Assembly (NCBI GenBank): GCA_037576215.1
Contig: JBANDB010000001.1
Coordinates: forward strand, 7,936,001-8,000,000
From: Armillaria gallica
Taxonomy: Eukaryota > Basidiomycota > Agaricomycetes > Agaricales > Physalacriaceae
Direction of reading: 5' to 3'
DNA length: 64,000 nt
Part shown: piece after piece, positions 21,396 to 33,202 of the stretch
How positions within the stretch are numbered: the stretch's first letter is position 1
How the letters are laid out: every line of letters begins with the position of its first letter
Position numbers and translations under genes: made by a program
Notes under the pieces: generated by a model
Seen by the model: the letters and a program-made list of their open reading frames with translations, nothing else
Told to the model about the DNA's origin: nothing
Database searches by the model: none

Positions 21396-24300
21396 TTATG
21401 TTGTAATGCCAGGATGTATGTACATCGGTAAGCTCTCTACATGATCTATCACCTGATACACATAGCGACCAAGCCTTGGCAACAGGTCTGAATACGTCAA
21501 GAGCGTGTGGAGCAAGTCTTTCGGGCACGATGACATGCGGTGGAGGGCCGGATAAGCCTTCCATATATCCACCAAAAACTCGTCCCTCATCGCCTGGAGT
21601 GTCGCATCTGAGCAGATGAACAGAACGTGACACTCGTCTTCGACATCATCGCGACAACAATGGCAGACCCGAAAGCTCCTTGGGACTGTCACTGCTGTTC
21701 CATTGACTCTCAGCCATCTCCCACGCTCGACTGCTAAGGCATGATTTGACGTTAATAGCCTCGTCAGTGCTATTCGATGTGCTGGTATCCGTAGGAGAAG
21801 GTAAGACCGAAAGACCAGAGGATCGGTTGTTTGTCTGCCTGATTTCAATCTCTCTGTTCGACCATGGACTAGGTCAAGACGCGAACTCGCCATAATTTCG
21901 TTTGCGACCAGTTTATTGGCAAGCAACGGCAAGTCGTGGAGCAGCCGATGAACCCCTTCAGAGGATGTCAGGACTTCCAGACCCATGTCTGCCGGTGCAA
22001 ACCCGATATTACGGAGAACCACAGCGAGGTCCCCTAACCAGCAGCGAAGGCCACGTTGCCACAATTCCACATTTTCTTGAAGGCACCAGCGAGGGAACCG
22101 GTGATCTTCCATTGTAAGGAGGCGAGACAGGAACTGGAGCGCAAATCTCGCCCTGCGAAACGGAATGGGTAGGGTACCAGTCTCTGTGAATAACGGTGTT
22201 CGCATCGAGCGCTTTTGGACGCGCAGTAGGCGCCGCAAAAATTTCACTTGGACATTTTCCAGCAACACCATGTTGGCTGGAGAGACACCCAGAGCAACCT
22301 CCGCGCCATGAGTCAGATGCGGATCCACCCTGCTATTGTACAGGATCAGCCCTTCCCGTGGAGGAAGATCACCTAGATAGTTCACAAGTGTGAAAGTAAC
22401 ATTAGTCACTCTCAAGGCGACTTTTGCCTTATGTTCAAAGTGGTCGGAGAAAATGTCAGCCCGGCAGGAGGTAACATGAACTCCGAGGTATTTGTGTTGA
22501 TGCGTCCACTCGAGAGTGTGGCCATGGAGGGTAAACACTGGTAATGGATCTGGCAGCCTCCCAAAACCCATAACCTACACTCCGCATCAACAAATGAGTC
22601 ATACTAAGCATAAGCTGAAGACAGGGCACACCTTGGTCTTCGCGATGTTCACTGTGAGACCTTTACGTGAGGTCCAACGAGCAAAAGTGTCAAGATGAGC
22701 TTGTAATCCACTCAGGCCAGAGAAGATCGCCCCATCGTCAGCATGCTCGATATTCATCACTGGGTGGTCGTCAATCATCACATCCTCTGGGTGAGGGGTA
22801 AAGTCTAAGTCGGAGGAGAAGAAGTTCCAGAAGCCCGGTGAACCCGAGTCTCCTGCGAGAATACCCATCGTTGAAATGAAGCTTGTTGAAGTCTCGTTCC
22901 CCACTCTCACAACATAACTCATGCCACTATACAGCAGACGCAGCCAGTCAAAGAGAGGGCCTCCGATGCCTTTCTTGTACATCATTGACCACAGGGACGC
23001 ATGATCTGTCGACGGAAAGGCATTCGTGAGATCTGGGAATGCAACATACAGAGTACGACCTTCTGCGAGAGCCTTGTCAATAGCCGTGCGCAAAATGAAA
23101 GGGTTATTCATCGTGTGATAACCTCTGCGAAAGCCATTCTGGGACTCGGGCAGGATATGATTATCTTCCATCCATCGGCGCACCCGTCTATCAAGCAGCA
23201 GTGTGAACATCTTCAAAAGGCAGGATTCCAGCCCAATCAAGCGATAGTTTGCCGGGTTGGAACCATCCTTCCCTGGCTTCAGTATCCCTATCAAAACCGT
23301 GACAAGCCACATTCTCGGAGCGCCTCTTGATTCCAGACAGCGATTGAAAAAAGCGACAAGGAGATCAATCGGGAGTGCCATAAATAGCTCATACGAGGTT
23401 CTATCCCATCCCATTGCACTGGGACCACGAGATCGAATGTCGTCCTTAATCTCTATCACTTCCTCTGAGAGAAACAGACTGGCAAAATATTGTGCATCTG
23501 AGTGATCCACCGTTATGCTGGGTATTGCGTCCGCCTCCAGTGCTGCACGCAATAGTGCATCCTCGTCAAAGCAATCTGGTACAACCTCAGGCACATTTAC
23601 GCGTGCAGCAAACTCTGTCGCCATCTCTTGGACCGAGATCAGAGGACGCTTGGCTTTGGGGTCAGTTATGTCCCTTACTGAACCCCAGAAAGATCCCTCT
23701 GACTTCCTTGCCATCTGCACGAACTCCTCCAGGAGGGTCCAGCGTTGTTGACGAGCAGAGTCTCGACCGCCATGGGAATCACGGGACAAGAAAGATGGAG
23801 GCATCTCTGGTACGACCTCAATCTCGACTTTAGGGATTGCGACTGGGGGAAGGATTGTCGTGACCTTGGGGGTGTGGTTGTCTACGCTGATAGCGGAAGC
23901 CGATGCAGGGAAGGACAATGCTGATGTGATGGGGGGCAAGGTGAAGGGCAACATCTTACTCGCACCCTCCTTCGCTAGAGCATCAGCCGCATCATTTCCC
24001 ACATTCTCCGAGTGCCCTTTTACCCAGCAGAACTCAATCACCGCTTTGCGCTTTACGATAATGTCCACCGCATACTGTATCACATCAGCATTTGCACACT
24101 TCCACCCCATCGAGGCTCTCCGATGAATCCAGTGGCAGTATGTATGGATGACGTTCTCGCTGTCCGTATACACCCTCAACGGAAGGTCCGGTGGACACTG
24201 CAGGAGAGCGAGAATGAAAGCGACGTGTTCTGCCCGATTGTTGGTTTGTGGACCTGGTATCCTCTCTGCACGATTGCGAGGAGAGTCTCTACCCCAGAAA

Positions 24301-25478
24301 ACTCCTGCCCCCGCACGGGCACTGTCTTGGCCGTTTCCAACACATGACCCATCCACCCATACCACCTTGCGGTCTCCCGTAGAAGATGCCTCCCCATATA
24401 TCTGTCTCAACGCCTCTTCTGGACCCACCACCGAGCTCACAAGTCCCTCATAAAGTTCGTCGAGCTCCTGCGAAAGCATTGGGCTGTCTGTAACCAGAGG
24501 CAGAGGACCTTTTGGTAGTCCCCCAAAGGCACTAGTAGACTTGTGCTTGTGTGTAGCTTGCGTACCCGGGGTGGGAGCAGGGCTGGCACCCTTGCGACAT
24601 GTTGAAGAATCCACAATGACAGATAGATACGCATGATCCGAACGTGTTGGCCTGTTGACCACGCAGAAATGTCGCAGACGTGGGAGAAGGGATTCACTCG
24701 CACAGGCGTAGTCAACCACAGCCTCGCCGTTGTGCTGAAAAGAGGACCATACCCCTGGAACATCATCATCATACTTCGTTCCATTCAGAATCAAGAGGTG
24801 ATACTCTTCACACAGATCTCGGAACCATTTCCCACGCACATTGGCAACACTGTCCATCGACACACGGGCTACCCCCTCATAGGAGGAAAGTGATGCCGTT
24901 CGGCAGTTCTCATCTCCTAACAGCAGTATAGGTTTATCCAGCAAACCGCGAACCGCCAGAACCCCTTCAAGTGTGTCACAGGGATCAACATCTGTCACAT
25001 CACTCCACTTTGAATTCCGAGGCGACAGGTAGGAAAGTATAATGGTCAGATCTTCGAGATCCAAGACCAAACATTCCGAAGATGAGAGTTCCTTACACAC
25101 AGCCACATCTAGGCCAGAGCGGTACAGAACTCCAAGGCCTCCACTCGCCCTCCTCATGCCAGAAACATCAGGATCCGGACGCGCCAGGCTGATGAAGGAG
25201 AAGCCATCGGGTATAGGTAGAGTCATATCTTGGTCTGGAAGAAGCCATGTCTCCTGGAGCAAGATGATATCGAAATCATGTAGTAACTTAAGATCAGACG
25301 GGCTGCGCAACATCAAATCCAATTCCCCATGTATATTCCAAGCCAAAATAGACAAGTTACACGTATTTACAGAGTCTCCCTTTTGAATCGCAATAGTGCG
25401 ATGAGGTGCCGCTGATTGGCTTTTAGCGATCTCGGGTGAGAGAGGAGGAGAGTCTGAAAGGGAAAGGTCCAATGGCAC
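21396..25478 (-). CDS. LINE ORF2: endonuclease, RNase H, reverse transcriptase; contains a 57-nt intron-like insert
   Basis: Exon-like parts 25478-22632 and 22574-21396 give about 1,341 aa. Apurinic-type endonuclease motifs: LAWNIHG, LLQETW, GDEN and RSDHAYL (residues about 35-290). RNase H at about 370-520: [39 protein letters not shown]. Reverse transcriptase at about 700-950: [37 protein letters not shown] (YADD-like) and NIAKTKV. C-terminal zinc knuckle: [18 protein letters not shown]. RNase H lies before the RT, whereas Tad/I-type elements have it after. The frame is cut by 22631-22575, which starts GTGTGC, ends GTGTAG and joins in phase 0 to restore KTKVMGFG. No ATG is seen at the ORF2 start (codon at 25478 is GTG), and the frame overlaps the end of ORF1, so start or frameshift use is unclear. 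Confidence 0.85.
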
Positions 25479-25486
25479 AGCCCTCC

Positions 25487-25912
25487 CTAGTTTCCCTGGA
25501 CGGGATGGGATAGGATGTTAAGGACATTGTTGAGGCCATTGTCCGATGGAGAGGTTTGGTTTGACGGTGTATAAGCTGCGAAGCCTGCACTTGCGCCCAG
25601 CGCCGTCACCGAGTCGCAGTTGCGGAGGAGATCAACAAAGGCAGCAGCCGTAGACGTGGAACGGAACTGCAGGAGAGCGGAGCCAGTGACTGTCGTCAGC
25701 CTCGCATGAGCTATTGCACCAACTCCCACGCTTGGAATGACCGCAGCGATACGTCGAGACGTTTCGATCGGATCTTGATCCATGCGTGCAACAGTGAACA
25801 CCACCGTCTGGCTTTGCGTATCTGCAAGAGGAGGGCAGAGAACCCGAGTTGAAGTCGCCGTTGCCGAGTCGTGCACGACAATGGGAGCAACTCGTGAGCC
25901 TGCACCTTGATT
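25487..25912 (-). CDS. LINE ORF1 remnant
   Basis: An open frame of about 141 codons ends at TAG 25489-25487, in a different frame from ORF2, which is open from about 25,517. The protein is of ordinary composition ([40 protein letters not shown]) with no zinc knuckle. It begins after a TGA and has no ATG near the start, consistent with 5' truncation of the element. Confidence 0.5.
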   Translation of the reverse strand, partial: NQGAGSRVAPIVVHDSATATSTRVLCPPLADTQSQTVVFTVARMDQDPIETSRRIAAVIPSVGVGAIAHARLTTVTGSALLQFRSTSTAAAFVDLLRNCDSVTALGASAGFAAYTPSNQTSPSDNGLNNVLNILSHPVQGN

Positions 25913-25949
25913 TCAAATGGTTGACATTACTGAGCGGCGAGAAGAAAAT

Positions 25950-27900
25950 CCCCGGCAACTATACGAAACTGCATACATTCTTCAGCGACTCCATAATCTC
26001 CGCGTCAGGATCCATATCCTGGATGAGAATAAGTATAACAACGAAAGGAATAAAAGACACCTCACCACCAACGTGTAGCACCCGCCTTGCCCGGCTTCAG
26101 CTTGAGGATCCAAGCACCATCCTGTAGCATACGATGTATAGCGTACATCAACCACCTCAGCTCATAGGCACTGGAAGAAAATGAGTCAATGAAATGCACG
26201 TAGCAAAAGAGCAATGTACGTACCCGCCGCCAGATCGGATTCGCCAAACGCTCCCTAATCTCTCAACGTCGGGACAGCGGTCTTTCCTCATATCTTCTCC
26301 ATCTTGACAGATCGATAAATGGCATCCCCAGCAGAGTACGCTTTCACCAGAGAATCTTTCCCTGATGGAATGGCGCCAACTGATGAAATGCTGGGCCAGG
26401 GTACAAGTTGATGTGGAGGATGTCATGAGTATCCCCACGCATCGGGCGTCCCACCAACCAAGTGTATGCGCTGCCGCATGTGCCTTGGATGATCTCTTTG
26501 ATGTACTTGTCGTTACAGACGGGAACAAAGATTTGCAACGCACGCGGTGTTTTACATAAAGGGAGTGCATATGGTGCGTATCAGGCTACGAAAGGTGAGC
26601 ACGGGGCGGAGCTGAGTAGGATAGCACTTACTGGGCTGATGGCGACAATGATGTACCCGCCGGCCGAAAGACTTGGAGTGCTGAATTGAATAGTAACCTC
26701 GTAGCTCTCCCCTGGAAACTCGACGAGGAAGCAAGCGTGGCTGAACCACGTCGCCTCGATGTTCGCAAATGCATCCTCCATACCACATCGGTGCCTTGGG
26801 ACTTGAAGTTAGGTGTGAAAGAAATGGGCGAGCTACGCAATGGTCAGCGACGAAAATCCACGAGTCCCATGACCGAAACACGCACTATATTCATGACATA
26901 CATCTCCTCCATCTCAGCCACAGATTCTGAAATTACCCTTCCCTGTGTTTGAAAGACGCGCCGCGTACCTCCACGCATGGAGCCCCCGACAAACCGGGTG
27001 TATGTGCTTGATCCTTGGGCTAAGCTAACAAGAAAATCAGCCATAGCTCAGTCTGATAACAAAATACTTACCGAAACGATGACTGTGTTCGCCTCTGGTA
27101 TATCCTCAACCTTCCACAGCGGTTCGGTGTACTTCTTCAGGCCGGGAAAGTGACCAGGTGAAGATCTATCACTGAATACGGAGTCGCACAGCACTTTCGC
27201 ACCTCTCCCTAGCAAACATACAAACGGGCGCTTCGACAATGAAACACGCGTGGCCCAACAACATCGTCATGATCTCGCCTTGATGCTCCTCTTTCGTGTT
27301 GGTGTCATCACAGGAATCGCAGTCGTTTCCACTTAGGGTAAACATCCATCGCTGAATGGGGCTTCGAACAGAAGCCCTCGCGCCTCTCCTGGTAAACTGA
27401 CAAACGGCAGTCCGACGAGGGAGAAAAGTGCGGCATAACCATGTCGCCTTGATCTCGTGATTGCGTTTGTGCTCACAGGAAACCTGTTCGCAGTCGTTTC
27501 GACTTGGAGCACAGCGGAGCTGGTGCGCATGGCATAGTCGAGCTATCAAACGATTAGCGACGAAAAAAAACAGGAGTGAAAACACGCACCAAGCTCAGAA
27601 TATCCATCCGCCTTCGTCCTTCATGGATCCGGAACCATATAGGCTCGCCAGTGCTCCAAGGCGCTGGGTGACCTCCTTGTTCTCACTTTCTTGGCGTGCG
27701 TGGATGGCATGGTCGTGAATAAGACTGCGCGCTATCTTTGAACTGCGCTTATATAAAAGACCGGTTTCCGTACTTGGTTGGAGGGAATGGCGCAATGATG
27801 ACGTAGCCCGTTTCCAGAAATGGCATGGTTCCACTACGGTGCTGGCTCTTGCCGATGGATACTGCAACCTCGTCCCGTCGGCTCCATCTTGAAACACTTC
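25950..27900 (-). pseudogene. NAPE-PLD-like relic (b), with internally repeated exons
   Basis: Minus-strand pieces: membrane-type N-terminus (GYVIIA, near 27,810); a WRTKADG-type exon near 27,600-27,720; then the WLGHACFLVE exon three times: AALFSLVGLPFVSLPGEARG then LLFEAPFSDGC (27,333-27,450); LGHACFIVEAPV, frame change, FVCLLGRGAKVLCDSVFSDR and KKYTEPLWKVEDIPEAN (27,060-27,290); and ATWFSHACFLVEFPGESYEV (26,650-26,800). The exon ahead of the TPTQHF region also appears twice (26,380-26,470 and 26,890-27,010). Near 26,250-26,340 comes SICQDGED with frame-shifted surroundings. Partial tandem copies have accumulated inside one locus, and stops and frame changes rule out a working enzyme. It directly borders the LINE 5' end. 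Confidence 0.6.
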
Positions 27901-28079
27901 ATGCTATGATAATCGCATAGGGATGCAAAGGGTCAAGACTATCCTCTGAGAAATTCAATCTAGAGCGCTTTGCCTTGGCTATCATACCCGACGAGTTTTT
28001 GCTCTGGTTTCCAGACACGCCTTTACTCAGGTGCATATGTTGCTTCTGATTATACGTGAACTCCGGTAATATGAAAAGA

Positions 28080-28680
28080 TGATCATCAACCTGTTGGATA
28101 CCTTCGATGTCGGTTCGAGATGGTCCGGCGAATAAGGGTGAGTCGTCTTACTTTCCATTTGTTGTTCGATACACTCACCTTCCACATTTCATCAAGAATC
28201 CGCCGTAACGAGAAAAGACAATCACATATCCTCGTGAACGCTGTGCCGCCAGAAATATTGGCGTAATATGACGACGCGCCGTTCTGTGCGCAATGGTAAG
28301 TTGTTGTAGCTTCCTATCGTCATTCTATGTCGAACCCTTCCATTTTCTTTCTAAAGAAACCATCTAGACGACATCTCTCCTGTCCATTTAATCACTATTG
28401 GTATTGCTTTGAGACGTTGATCTCTCCTTCCTGTCCTCATCACATAACCTAATATTTTGTCTGTTATTTACAAAGTTCACGTTAATTTCTTGCAGGCTTC
28501 AATATTGCATAGAACACGACTGGTCTTCATCCTGCGAGGAAGGGTAAGTGATCATGGATTTTTGTCATCATTCCATGGACGGGTCTCTTCACATTTCTTT
28601 CTCAAGGCAGCGATCACTCTTGCGAGACACTACTTTGATCAAGCCCTTGTAGATGGCATACGCTGTTGACTCTAGAACAT
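28080..28680 (+). repeat. Exon-intron-like tandem units (array 1)
   Basis: Donor-like anchors gggtgagtcg (about 28,128), atggtaagttg (about 28,284) and gggtaagtgat (about 28,540), each followed by a pyrimidine-rich tail ending in an aag or cag (for example TTTCTTTCTCAAG near 28,600). The same layout occurs at 47.8-48.8 kb and, inverted, at 39.5-40.4 kb. Confidence 0.5.
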
Positions 28681-29407
28681 GGATCATTGTCCAAGAGGCT
28701 ATATCAAGTGCGGAGTATGTGTGAGCCCAATGCTAATGCCAGTGAAGCTTAAAAAAAACCGGAAGACTTGAGTCTATGTAAGGACGGCGGAATGGTAAGC
28801 AGCCTGGCCTCGGCGTGCGGATCATCTTGAGGCAATATTGATGATGGTGCAATGTCTATGTCGGTTTCATCAAGGTATCGTCTCGTTGCAGGTGCTTCTG
28901 TCTTGGGAAAGTACGACAGAAGAGATTCCGAGTCCTATGAATATAGGATACTCGGTTATTATGCAGGCGAAACTACCCCGTGGGAATTTTGCATCAGCCA
29001 ACACGGCATTTGCCGCCCCACTCACCTGGACTCTCCGTGGGAACTTTTGGCCATCGTCCATCATTTTGTCGCGTGGCTTCTTGCCTTTTCTGACTTCGGG
29101 CCCTACGTACTGCTTCGGCTTCGTACTACCTTCGCTCCCCTTGCTCTAATCGCTTGCCTCATCCTCTAGCGCCATTTCCCTTGTTTTTGATTTACCTTGA
29201 TAATGTCTTTTCATTCCTATTGGACTAACCTCTTTAGTTGGTTATTGTTTTTATTGGGTGCACCTGTCCTCAATTGCACCGCTTTTATCATTAAACATCT
29301 GTGTCTGGTTACACATCTGATGTGTCTAAGTCGCATGTCATCTATTTTTTGCATGCGCCTTCAACGTTCATTCTCTTCCACATCCATATCTATGTATTCC
29401 TCTTTCA

Positions 29408-31800
29408 CTAGTGGAGTGAGGGCCAATGCATCTGCACAGCAGGTCTGAGTCCTATGTATCTTTTTTTTTGCAAGTTGTAATTCAAGAGGTTGAGTTTGAG
29501 ATTCATAAGATTCTCTTTGACAGCCGTGGGGGTAAAGAAGGGGAAGAGGCTGTAGACGCTATTCCCAGGGTAGTGGCAGGGGAGGTGGAAGAAGAGAAGC
29601 TTAGGCAGCTCCATGCCAAAGGCGCCATTGTCCGGAATCTGTGCACAATCCTGAATACTCCATGAGGTGAGGTTCGCAGCTACACATACACGATCAACAC
29701 AAAGCTGATAAAAAGCGCACGATACTCACATGTGAAATCCATCATGTAGAACCAATTTCCATGCACCAGCGCTATTGTGTCTGCCAGAATTGCCCTCGTC
29801 AGCGTATTCCCACAGCCACAGAAAATCCTGCTCCCGGGACCCAGCAGCATACAGTCCTCTGTCTGCAGACCAGGCACCCCCATGAATTAGAGCTAGAGGT
29901 TATCAATGTGCCCATACAGGAGTTCCGCTGTCCATGTGATCTTGGGATTGGTGGACCAATCCAAGAATGACTTGAAGGGAGCATGGTGCAGGCCCCCCAC
30001 CGATGCCCCTGCTCCATGCCCATGATCTTGATCATGCGCAGCACCACTGGCATTCCCCGAGTGCGGTATGCGCCAGCTGCCTTGTCACTTGCGTCCTGCA
30101 GGATCTGTGTGAGATCGTCGTCTTTAAACGGCCAGATGCACCATACTATTAACAAATAAATTAGTGACAGACAACGAACAGAAATCACCACAACATACCC
30201 ACCGAACACCCGATTTCTGGGCTCCGGATCGACCTTGTGGAACACAGTGATTGCAGCGACCTTGAAATCATCAAGGGTGACCTGGTCTGTTGTCTTTCCC
30301 ACTGCACTGAAAAGGGACGTGAACTCGTCCTCCATCCATTTGGTGTCCTCTTTCGCAGTCGTTGTGTGTCACTATGCAATGTCTGTGAGCTCCAATTCAT
30401 TTCAAAACAGAAGTGTTCCTACACAATAGAGGAGGTTGAACTCCACAGAGACTTGGTTACCCTGTCCTCGACTGATTTTCTCACCCTTCTTTGTTGTGAT
30501 GGGCTAAAAACATCAATCAGTCCGGCCACATAACTCAATATAAAAGTGGACAGACATTGAAAGGATTCATGCTCCATGTGTTTCCTTCATGTGGGAGGCC
30601 AAGGAAACCAGCAACGTAGTCGCCAAAGATGAGGGATATAAAGTGTCTACAGCTGGTCATTCGGTCAGTGATTTTCTCAAGGCTTCTGAGAAGGAAGGAA
30701 CTGACTTGACATGCCATGCCGTCTAGAAGATCTCTTCATCTTGTAAGGCACATTGCTGGGGGTCGGCAGGTGGTGGGTCGGTCCACCGCCCACATTCTTT
30801 AATTTTCAGTAGTATACTGGCAATGTACTGTTAAAATGTCAAGTGGACGGGAAAAAAAAGTAGAATATGTGACGTACATTGTGATTCCTGCTGAAGATGA
30901 CAAGCAGTGCAGACGCCGCAGGTGATATGAAGATCAGACACATATCAGGGTAAAGGAGCCCATGGCCCTTCTCCTTATCGTGCACCTGGTCCTGCGTAGC
31001 CTGGCTGTACCCATACAAAGGCGAAAGATAAAGGTACGAAGACGTATTATTGCGTGTTCAGTCAAGGGGATCCATCCTGAAAAGCAAATGGGTGATGACC
31101 GACACAAAGGCAAAGGTCAACAAGGACTTCTTCTCAGGATGTTGCTACTGTTACATCATCCATAGGCAATGAAATTACATTCAAAGTGTAAAAGGAGCAC
31201 TCACATCGCACGCACAGAGTAGCATGTTGAAAACCAAACCAGGATCTGGTAGTGACATATTCAGAAGGGGGTGCTTTTCCTGAACGCTACGCGCATACAG
31301 CATTCCTGCCTGTTCAAGTTGCAGGTTCTGAACACTGTTCCTGAACCTGTCTGGCTCCGCCATTGATATTGAGGGCCCATGAACGTCGATGGTGGATGAG
31401 GTAAAGTATTATACAACAAAGCTATAGCTTCGTTGTTAAGCCTGTCCTGCATGTCTCCTGGGGAAGCCTCGTAATGGCCGCCAGTGCAGTAGTGAAGATC
31501 CCTTTCTGATTGTCTATCGCATCGGGATTATTCACAATGTCCACAACACCTTGCTATCATACCTGTCAGAGATCTAGAAGTGAGAGAATGACTAAATATT
31601 GAACTCACTGGGGCCTTTAGTGTGTCTGGGACTATCAGACTGCGCTTCACTGCCTGCTGGGCACCATTGACAATGCTGTAAAGCACCGAGTGCTGCCTGT
31701 TCTTCTCAATCTGCACAGCAATCTGCAAGTCGTACAAACCATCAGGCGCTGTCAGGGCCGTCTGTCCTTGTAATACTGTAATTCTGCAGCTGAATGGGTC
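29408..31800 (-). pseudogene. Psi-producing oxygenase (linoleate diol synthase type) pseudogene
   Basis: Pieces in family order on the minus strand: LTAPDGLYDLQIAVQ then IVNGAQQAVKRSLIVPDTL (31,608-31,780); EAIALLYNTLPHPPSTFMG; YARSVQEKHPLL then SLPDPGLVF; NNTSSYLYLSPLYG; LLYPDM; PAASALLVIFSRNHN; DEEIF; FGDYVAGFLGLPHEGNTWSM; GQGNQVSVEFNLLY; MEDEFTSLFSAVGKTTDQVT; FKDDDLTQILQDASDKAAGA then GQRWGACTM-like; LTRAILADTIALVHGNWFYM; and MELPKLLFFHLPCHYPGNSV with SLFPFFTP (29,408-29,614). These match the heme-peroxidase and following P450-like part of Ppo enzymes, which make oxylipins. Frame changes near LPQ/DMQDRL and near YQWR, TGA at 31,060-31,058 and TAG at 30,725-30,723 show it is dead. The P450 heme-Cys end is not seen. 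Confidence 0.8.
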
Positions 31801-32029
31801 AAGGCTCAGTCAGCGATGTGTCAACTACTATTGCTAGGCAGAAAACGCACAACGATGAAAGTTTTGGTCAGGTTGGGCCTTGACAACATTGTGAAGAATG
31901 ACGAGGTAGAAACACCTGGTTTTGTGGGGCGGAGTTGATAGGGCATCCTATTACCCTTATGAGATTCAGGACCTAACCAATGCTGGAGGGATATCAGGTG
32001 AGTCGAGGAATTCAATCATGTTGCTTCGC

Positions 32030-32150
32030 AGAACTCAACTCGTCCTCCATCAATTTGATGTCCTCCTTTGTAGTCGTCGTGTACCACTACACAATATCTG
32101 TGAGCTCCAATGCATTTCAAAACAGAAGTGTTCCTACATAGAGGTGGCAG
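32030..32150 (-). pseudogene. Second partial copy of the oxygenase intron-exon junction
   Basis: This matches 30,310-30,430 closely: the intron beginning GTAGGAACACTTCTGTTTTG and the exon reading TTKEDIKLMEDEL against TAKEDTKWMEDEF. Only this junction and little around it are recognisable, so it is a fragment duplication, not a second gene. Confidence 0.65.
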
Positions 32151-32235
32151 TCAAAGGCAACGGTAATGTGGGGTAAATGAAGACAGAAAGAACAGGCACC
32201 ATGATGAGCTGAGGTCAGCAAAGTCTGTTAAAGTT

Positions 32236-32320
32236 TGATGCATCAAATAGAATTTTCCCATGGGAAGCTCAACCTGCATAATAACCGAGTTACCTATATT
32301 CATAGGACTTGGAATAAGGT
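32236..32320 (+). repeat. Dispersed repeat with inverted copy at 28,905-29,000
   Basis: Shared words: TTTTCCCATGGG-type, CCTGCATAATAACCGAGT and CCTATATTCATAGGACT. The copy at 28,905-29,000 is on the opposite strand. Another partial word (GAATTTTCCCATGGGTC) occurs near 32,505. The surrounding 32,160-33,200 is AT-rich and shows no gene. Confidence 0.5.
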
Positions 32321-33202
32321 ATGCAAGCTTCTGTTTGAACCCTTGGTCATGAGTACTGCATTTGATGATTGTACCCTTAGCGCTTCATAATTATGCTCAT
32401 TGGTCATTTATACTTATTGCTCAATATTTCAGCCCTCACCTGCGTATATTCGCTATTCAGAAGTACTATCATGGAGGTGGGCAATCTGACTGATTGGTTA
32501 GAATTTTCCCATGGGTCTTGAAGCCTGACCAAAAATTTCAACATTGACCCAGTTGATTTAAAGACCATCCATACATTAAAATATTTACTTTTGGTGGAAC
32601 AATATGTGCTATATGTGATAATGCTTCAATTCTTTGTCTTCATTGCTTAAAATATAGCCCTGAATATATAAAAGCAGCACATCTGAGCTATTTTTTATAG
32701 GGAATCTTTTTGTCCATGTCAAAATTGACAATTCTGTTACAAAGAAGTTGTAATGCATGTAGAAACATTGGACTCTACCTGTCTTCCAAGAAATTTCTTT
32801 GTAGGAAACTTTTGCTGTGCTCCAAATACATCAGGATAACCGTGTTTTTTCCCTGTAACAGCTGCTACAGGGACAAATAAAATTCTTCAGCTCAATTATA
32901 TGACTCTTATATATGAAGCGATGATATTTTGTCTTATATGTATGGGAATTGGTGCACTGTGGATGAAGAAATTCATGGAGACGTGCTAACAGTAATTAAG
33001 TGTGACATAGTGTGACACAACACAACTTACTTCTCCGCACCTTCGTGTACAACCACATTTCCCACTTGTATGCACACGGAAGGTCTTTCTAAAGCACTCT
33101 GCAACTATCTTGGTATTCTTCTGGTTCTATATAGCTGCTCAGCCCTTACTTGAAGCACTCTATTCCTCTCCTGTTTCTAATTCTTGGGATTACTGTGCCA
33201 AT

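Larger units (their letters stand above)
21190..25912 (-). mobile_element. Non-LTR retrotransposon (LINE), probably 5'-truncated
   Basis: The element reads on the minus strand: ORF1 remnant, ORF2 with endonuclease, RNase H, reverse transcriptase and C-terminal zinc knuckle, a short 3' region with AATAAA, and an end of five CCT triplets (about 21,190-21,205). Its 3' end abuts position 21,190, where sequence shared with 61,750 stops, so this is a real insertion border. At the 5' side ORF1 begins abruptly after a TGA at 25,915-25,913, next to NAPE-PLD relic sequence. I could not find a target-site duplication. Copy number and clade cannot be judged here. Confidence 0.8.

Noticed and set aside
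21190..25912. Target-site duplication around the LINE
   Set aside because: I compared the sequence at 21,180-21,190 with that beyond 25,905 and found no shared direct repeat; 5' truncation or later change may have removed it.
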